NCBI GenBank assembly: GCA_964522805.1
Contig: CAZFWP010000001.1
Coordinates: 6,693 to 70,692 of the forward strand
Direction: 5' to 3'
DNA length: 64,000 nt
Origin: CAZBYL01 sp964522805
Lineage (GTDB): Bacteria; Synergistota; Synergistia; Synergistales; Synergistaceae
Shown: piece by piece, positions 63,079-64,000 of the stretch
Numbering within the stretch: the stretch's first letter is position 1
How the letters are laid out: every line of letters begins with the position of its first letter
Notes under the pieces: model-generated
Database searches by the model: none
Told to the model about the DNA's origin: nothing
Seen by the model: the letters and a program-made list of their open reading frames with translations, nothing else
Program-made: the position numbers and the translations under genes

Positions 63079-63369
63079 TTAAATAGGATTGTTTTCCTCT
63101 GTCTGCTCAAGTTCGCAGCTGAAAAGCACCACGTCACCGACATTTGCGTTTTCAAGTTCCTCCGCCGCAGTCGGTTCGGGCAGGGGCCACTCGGCGTCAA
63201 GGCAGCTTTTAATGTAGAGTCTCAAGGTTTCCTCACCTCTCGACACCACGTCCTCTCTCGTCGGCCCTTCCGCCCAGCAACCGGACAAGCCGGGAAAGTT
63301 TGCGACCCAAAGCCGTCCGCTATCATAGCCGTCAGCAACAATGGCAGGATAAGTATACTTTTTTTTCAT
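63079..63369 (-). CDS. HicB-like antitoxin-family protein
   Basis: A 96-residue protein with the HicB partial RNase-H-like fold: YPAIVADGYDSGRLWVANFPGLSGCWAEGPTRED, then a helix and PLPEPT. HicB normally neutralises the HicA RNase and has a C-terminal DNA-binding part. Neither a HicA gene nor a clear helix-turn-helix is present. Its ATG overlaps the dipeptidase stop by one base (TGATG), so it is translated after it. Confidence 0.78.
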   Translation of the reverse strand: MKKKYTYPAIVADGYDSGRLWVANFPGLSGCWAEGPTREDVVSRGEETLRLYIKSCLDAEWPLPEPTAAEELENANVGDVVLFSCELEQTEENNPI

Positions 63370-64000
63370 CAGCCAATCACCTCTTTAATCACTCTGATAA
63401 AGTTTCCTCCGAGAATTTTATCCGCGGTTCTCTTTGGATATCGCTCTTTTATCAGGCGCAGAAATTTTTCTTCCGCTTCAGCATGGTCTTTAAAGAGGTC
63501 CCCATGTTGTGTCTGAGGGTCGGCAATGCGCAAAGAGGCAAGGACGTCGCAGAGATCCATTCCCAACCCCACGTGGTCTGCGCCGGCAAGTTCAATAATA
63601 TGGTCAATGTGCTCCAACAGCTTTTCTGCCGTTCGATGAGGGCGTATGTCTGCGGAGAAGGCAGAGTAGGAGTTCATACCCATAACTCCGCCGCTCTGAG
63701 CCAGCTTAATTATTTGCGCATCCGTTAAGTTTCTCGGAGAGGAGCAAAGAGAGCGGCAGTTTGAATGGGAAGCGATAAAAGGCTTTTTTACCATTTCGGC
63801 AACTTCAAAGAATCCCGGGTCATTCAGATGGCTTACATCAATCACCATTCCAAGTTCACAGGCCTTTTCCACTAGCTCACGCCCAAATTTTGTCAGCCCT
63901 CCTTCGATGCGCGGGGCATTCTCTGACGAAAAGGCGCAGCCGTCAGCGGCATAGTTGCGGCGAGACCAAGTTATGCCGAGAAACCTCACTCCCAGGTCAT
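63369..64000 (-). CDS. Membrane (renal-type) dipeptidase, C-terminal part (gene runs off the right edge)
   Basis: An open frame on the minus strand from beyond 64000 to the stop at 63369. The visible ~210 residues match peptidase family M19: GVRFLGITWSRRNYAADGC, VIDVSHLNDPGFFE, IASHSNCR, the HVGLGMDLCD stretch and a C-terminal GGNFIRVIKEV. These zinc enzymes hydrolyse dipeptides. The N-terminus, including the first metal ligands, is outside the window. A GTG at 63989 is internal, not the start. Confidence 0.88.
   Translation of the reverse strand, partial: DLGVRFLGITWSRRNYAADGCAFSSENAPRIEGGLTKFGRELVEKACELGMVIDVSHLNDPGFFEVAEMVKKPFIASHSNCRSLCSSPRNLTDAQIIKLAQSGGVMGMNSYSAFSADIRPHRTAEKLLEHIDHIIELAGADHVGLGMDLCDVLASLRIADPQTQHGDLFKDHAEAEEKFLRLIKERYPKRTADKILGGNFIRVIKEVIG

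Noticed and set aside
1..64000. tRNA, rRNA, CRISPR or insertion-sequence elements
   Set aside because: I looked for T-loop sequences, direct-repeat arrays, transposase motifs and terminal repeats and saw none; a tRNAscan or Infernal run would be needed to exclude them fully.

Overview
The window looks like the chromosome of a strictly anaerobic, amino-acid-fermenting bacterium, most likely of the phylum Synergistota. That placement is an inference from gene content and protein style: a complete V/A-type ATPase operon and no F-type genes, a four-subunit 2-oxoacid:ferredoxin oxidoreductase, two complete branched-chain amino acid (Liv) ABC transporters with periplasmic binding proteins, a class III (oxygen-sensitive) ribonucleotide reductase, a molybdenum aldehyde oxidoreductase and several radical SAM enzymes. 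TTG and GTG starts behind strong GGAGG-type ribosome sites are common. I see no rRNA, tRNA, CRISPR array, insertion sequence or prophage.

Layout. 1-4.0 kb: a partial molybdenum aldehyde oxidoreductase with a small C_GCAxxG_C_C protein upstream of it, an EamA-type exporter and a CobT-like phosphoribosyltransferase. 4.2-12.9 kb (+): V-ATPase operon in the order D-G/H-C-I-K-F-E-A-B, closed by a hairpin. 13-20.6 kb (-): metallo-hydrolase, MscL with a zinc ribbon, and a peptide-type ABC operon headed by a shortened LacI-type regulator. Its binding protein has its two halves in swapped order (circular permutation) and one permease carries a large extra extracytoplasmic segment. 21-29.1 kb (-): the ferredoxin oxidoreductase operon, preceded by a promoter, an isoleucine-rich leader peptide and a perfect intrinsic terminator (a classical attenuator), and upstream of that liv operon 1. 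29.4-32.9 kb (-): nrdR-nrdD-nrdG with a pair of NrdR boxes. 33-34.9 kb (-): class V aminotransferase, YqeY, ribosomal protein S21. 35-41.5 kb (-): a PLD-helicase-DUF3427 protein, then mtaB-rsmE-prmA. 41.6-46.2 kb (-): liv operon 2. 46.5-51.3 kb (-): hrcA-grpE-dnaK-dnaJ with a perfect CIRCE operator. 51.5-54.7 kb (+): histidine phosphatase, folP, folK and an unrecognised membrane-anchored protein. 55-59.1 kb (-): RpiR regulator, flavin oxidoreductase, and an XRE-ImmA-radical SAM operon. 59.4-60.9 kb (+): lytic transglycosylase and YbaK-like deacylase. 61.3-64 kb (-): YjiH-type membrane protein, a solitary HicB-like protein and a partial membrane dipeptidase.

How the genes fit together. Two Liv systems would import leucine, isoleucine and valine. 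The ferredoxin oxidoreductase interconverts 2-oxo acids and acyl-CoAs with ferredoxin, and the V-ATPase couples ATP to an ion gradient. The isoleucine codons in the oxidoreductase leader imply expression rises when charged tRNA-Ile is scarce. That fits a biosynthetic (reductive carboxylation) role better than a purely catabolic one. The strongest candidates for something undescribed are this attenuator and the permuted binding protein with its unusual operon partners.
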